NCBI GenBank assembly: GCA_013396635.1
Contig: WBMW01003969.1
Span: 1,261,426 to 1,325,425, forward strand
Length of the DNA stretch: 64,000 nt
Source of the DNA: Penelope pileata
Lineage: Eukaryota; Chordata; Aves; Galliformes; Cracidae
Direction: 5' to 3'
Position numbers and translations under genes: made by a program. Of the stretch, positions 62,101-64,000 are shown one piece after another (positions within the stretch are counted from its first letter, which is position 1; each line of letters opens with the position of its first letter). The notes below the pieces were generated by a model. That model was not told the DNA's origin, searched no databases, and was given only the letters and a program-made list of their open reading frames with translations.

Positions 62101-64000
62101 GCAACACCAAGCAGATGCGTCTGCTATTCTGCAAGGTGACAGTTCCATCTCCAGCAGCGGGGAGACTCCGGCACTGGCAGGATGGCAGTGAGCATCTCTG
62201 ATGACAGCTACAGCACGACGATCCCTCTGAAAAGCAAAGGCTGCCAGTGCTGAGTGCTAAGGGGCTGGGATGCAGACAGGCACCAGTGCAGGATGTTATG
62301 GCTGCAAGATCGGCACGTGACTTGTTAAACATCACTGTGGGCTGGGAGCAAAAGAGATGAGAAATGAAGGAAATGGATGATGGAGTTGGAAATGTGATGA
62401 GCAACAATGCATAGGAAAGAGTTGATGACACCTTGGGAGGCTTGAAACTCATCTGCCACTGGGACTCAACCTCCAAAGGGCCACCTGAACTCACGCATTC
62501 AAACATGGTCAAACACCAAAATAGAACAGGGCTGAATATGGACTCCATCTATGGCTGGAATAACTACGCAGCCAGCCAGCAATGCGATTACTCCAGGTTT
62601 GCATTGCTGTAGCCGAAATCAGAGTCCTCTTGTACCAGAAATCCCAGCCCAAGGAAGGATGGATCATTTTTTAAAAGAGACATCAGGAGCCCATGCTCAT
62701 CCAGCAGTAACATCTAAGGAGACATTAGCAAGCTGTATTCAGTGAGCGTATCTCAAAGGTGTGCAGTGGGATACCCATGCTGATAGCAACCATACTAGAG
62801 AGAATCAGGAGCTGCTGGATTTAAACAGACCCAGGGCTGGAGCCAGCCGTTACAGAGAGCAATGCGACTGCTCACTGGCTGGTTTGACTGATTCCTGCTA
62901 ATTACTGAGGAAAATTACATTAAGCTGTATATCCAGGGTGTTTTATTTTCTTGTAGTCCCTGCAGAGGAGGGAACAGAGGCAGGACCCTCTGCCTTTACC
63001 TATGGCTAATTTGGGAGGAGTTAGGGAAGCAGTCCACGTGGTTTAAGAGAATGGCAGGTTTGAGCTTTGTTTGTCACCCTGGATCCTCAGGATGCAGACT
63101 GCTCTGTCCCTCCCAGTTTTACACGTACAACCACACATACAGAACTATTATCATTGCTTTATCTTTGTCCTTTTCTCTGTAGTGTTCCACATATAGAAGA
63201 CTGAGATGGGTAAATGGCAGAAGACCTCTGCAGAGGATCAGTCTACAGCAGACTTCATTTCCTTGCTCTCCACCTCTGGAACAACAAGACATCTTAGCGT
63301 TGAAAAAAACTACTGAGAGGAAAGCCCAAATACCTTTCTTTCATTTTCTCTTATTGCACCAACAGATATCCTGTGTCGTAATGAAGAGGATGGGAAAAAG
63401 CAAAGTCCAGCAAACAAGTAACAAAATGTAATGATACAGAAAACCTTTATGTTTGTTTTCTCTTCTCATAGTTTCTGTTCAGAAGAAAATTCTCCTTTAT
63501 TACATGTTTATAAATGAAATCCAATTGTAAATGCCTGGTAGCATTAAAAAATATTCGGGACACAGATAGTTTGTGCTAGTTTGTATGAATGGTGTGCTGA
63601 TGCAACTCCTCTACCTGAGAAAAGAGAAAAGAGCACAAATGAAATTGAGACCAGGTCCAGCATCCTCAGACCCAAACTGGGACATTCAGATGGCGACTGC
63701 TACTCTGGGTGCCAAATCACATCTGCAGCAAAGCAGTGCCCATGACTGTGCAGAGGAACTGGCTGCATCAGCAGATGATCTAAAATCTGGGCTAAACAGG
63801 AACCTTCATCAGCACAGGTGACAGCTAAAATTAGCACTGGGAAAACCGATGAAAACATGATGGTAAAGTCCCGAGATGAAAAATAGATTATTCACTGTCA
63901 GAGACAACAATAGGCAAGACATAAAAACGGTTACAAGGTGACAGTGCGTACAGTGGAAGGAACTAAAGAAAACAGCAGGAGAATTGAAACCAAACCCCCT
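59152..64000 (-). other. SH3RF3: SH3RF3 intron, partial (runs off the right edge)
   Basis: This is the 3' part of the intron that interrupts SH3 domain 2. It ends in TGATTTTAG at 59153-59152. The exon carrying the first half of SH3-2 (ALYDFE..DKDCLPF in the family) is not seen between here and 64000. The only recognised repeat is a degenerate CR1 tail near 61115-61250. Confidence 0.8.
61115..61250 (+). mobile_element. Degenerate CR1-like 3' tail
   Basis: TATCCCTGGAGCAGGCTGGA, GGTGACCTTTGAAGATCCCT and TCCAGTTTTACTTTCTATGG resemble the GGATGACCTTTGAAGGTCCC..TTCTATGA end of CR1. It is short, eroded and without octamer repeats. Confidence 0.5.

Larger units (their letters stand above)
1..64000 (-). 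other. SH3RF3: SH3RF3 (POSH2) gene, internal part; both ends outside the window
   Basis: The gene runs right to left across the entire window. SH3RF3 belongs to the POSH family: E3 ubiquitin ligases with an N-terminal RING finger and four SH3 domains, acting as cytoplasmic scaffolds for Rac-JNK signalling. Only the middle is present: half of SH3-2, the Rac-binding/linker region, SH3-3, and the Ser/Pro linkers that precede SH3-4. The six exons total 1,260 nt (420 codons) and join in frame without a stop. The paralogue is chosen by three signatures I recognise from memory of the family: PPKVQLPLN just before SH3-3, GVFPGNYVTPVSR closing it, and TATVSPLRT..NSPSRLPAT plus ITPPNVSAA in the linker. 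SH3RF1 differs at all of these. No alignment was run. The exon-intron layout is direct from the sequence; the function is family knowledge. Confidence 0.93.

Overview
The window is vertebrate nuclear DNA, almost certainly from a bird and perhaps a galliform. Two things point there. First, its interspersed repeats are overwhelmingly CR1 LINE fragments, the dominant avian retroposon, with the typical 3' end ATTCTATGATTCTATG and 5'-truncated copies; I see no Alu-, L1- or B1-like elements. Second, the only recognisable gene reads as SH3RF3 (POSH2), split into short exons by kilobase-scale introns with GT..AG borders. Species cannot be fixed from the sequence alone.

The whole window lies inside SH3RF3, transcribed from the minus strand (right to left). 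Six coding exons are supported, in transcript order: 59151-59056 (second half of SH3 domain 2), 35702-35355 (Rac-binding/linker region), 23227-23127 (linker), 19753-19583 (SH3 domain 3), 16352-16114 (Pro/Ala/Thr-rich linker) and 12232-11928 (Ser/Pro-rich linker). Intron phases match at every junction (0-0, 0-0, 0-0, 2-2, 2-2, 1-1, exit in phase 0). The six join into an uninterrupted 1,260-nt, 420-codon block. The RING finger, SH3-1 and first half of SH3-2 must lie beyond the right edge. The final exons with SH3-4 must lie beyond the left edge, because I find no trace of them between 1 and 11927.

Everything else is intron. Five complete introns measure 3.9, 3.2, 3.4, 12.1 and 23.4 kb, flanked by two partial ones (at least 11.9 kb on the left, 4.8 kb on the right). 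They hold about eleven CR1 pieces, mostly on the plus strand (antisense to the gene). One plus-strand CR1 is split by a minus-strand CR1 at 36625-37682. There is a large polypurine/(GGGAA)n tract at 35709-36035, a few minor simple repeats, and some AT-rich stretches that look like candidate conserved non-coding elements. I found no second protein-coding gene, tRNA, rRNA, CRISPR or virus.

The most notable feature is the polypurine tract. It abuts the 3' splice site of the 348-nt exon, so the transcript has a ~330-nt polypyrimidine run and a 349-nt zone with no AG dinucleotide immediately before the acceptor. I see no sign of a previously undescribed gene system.
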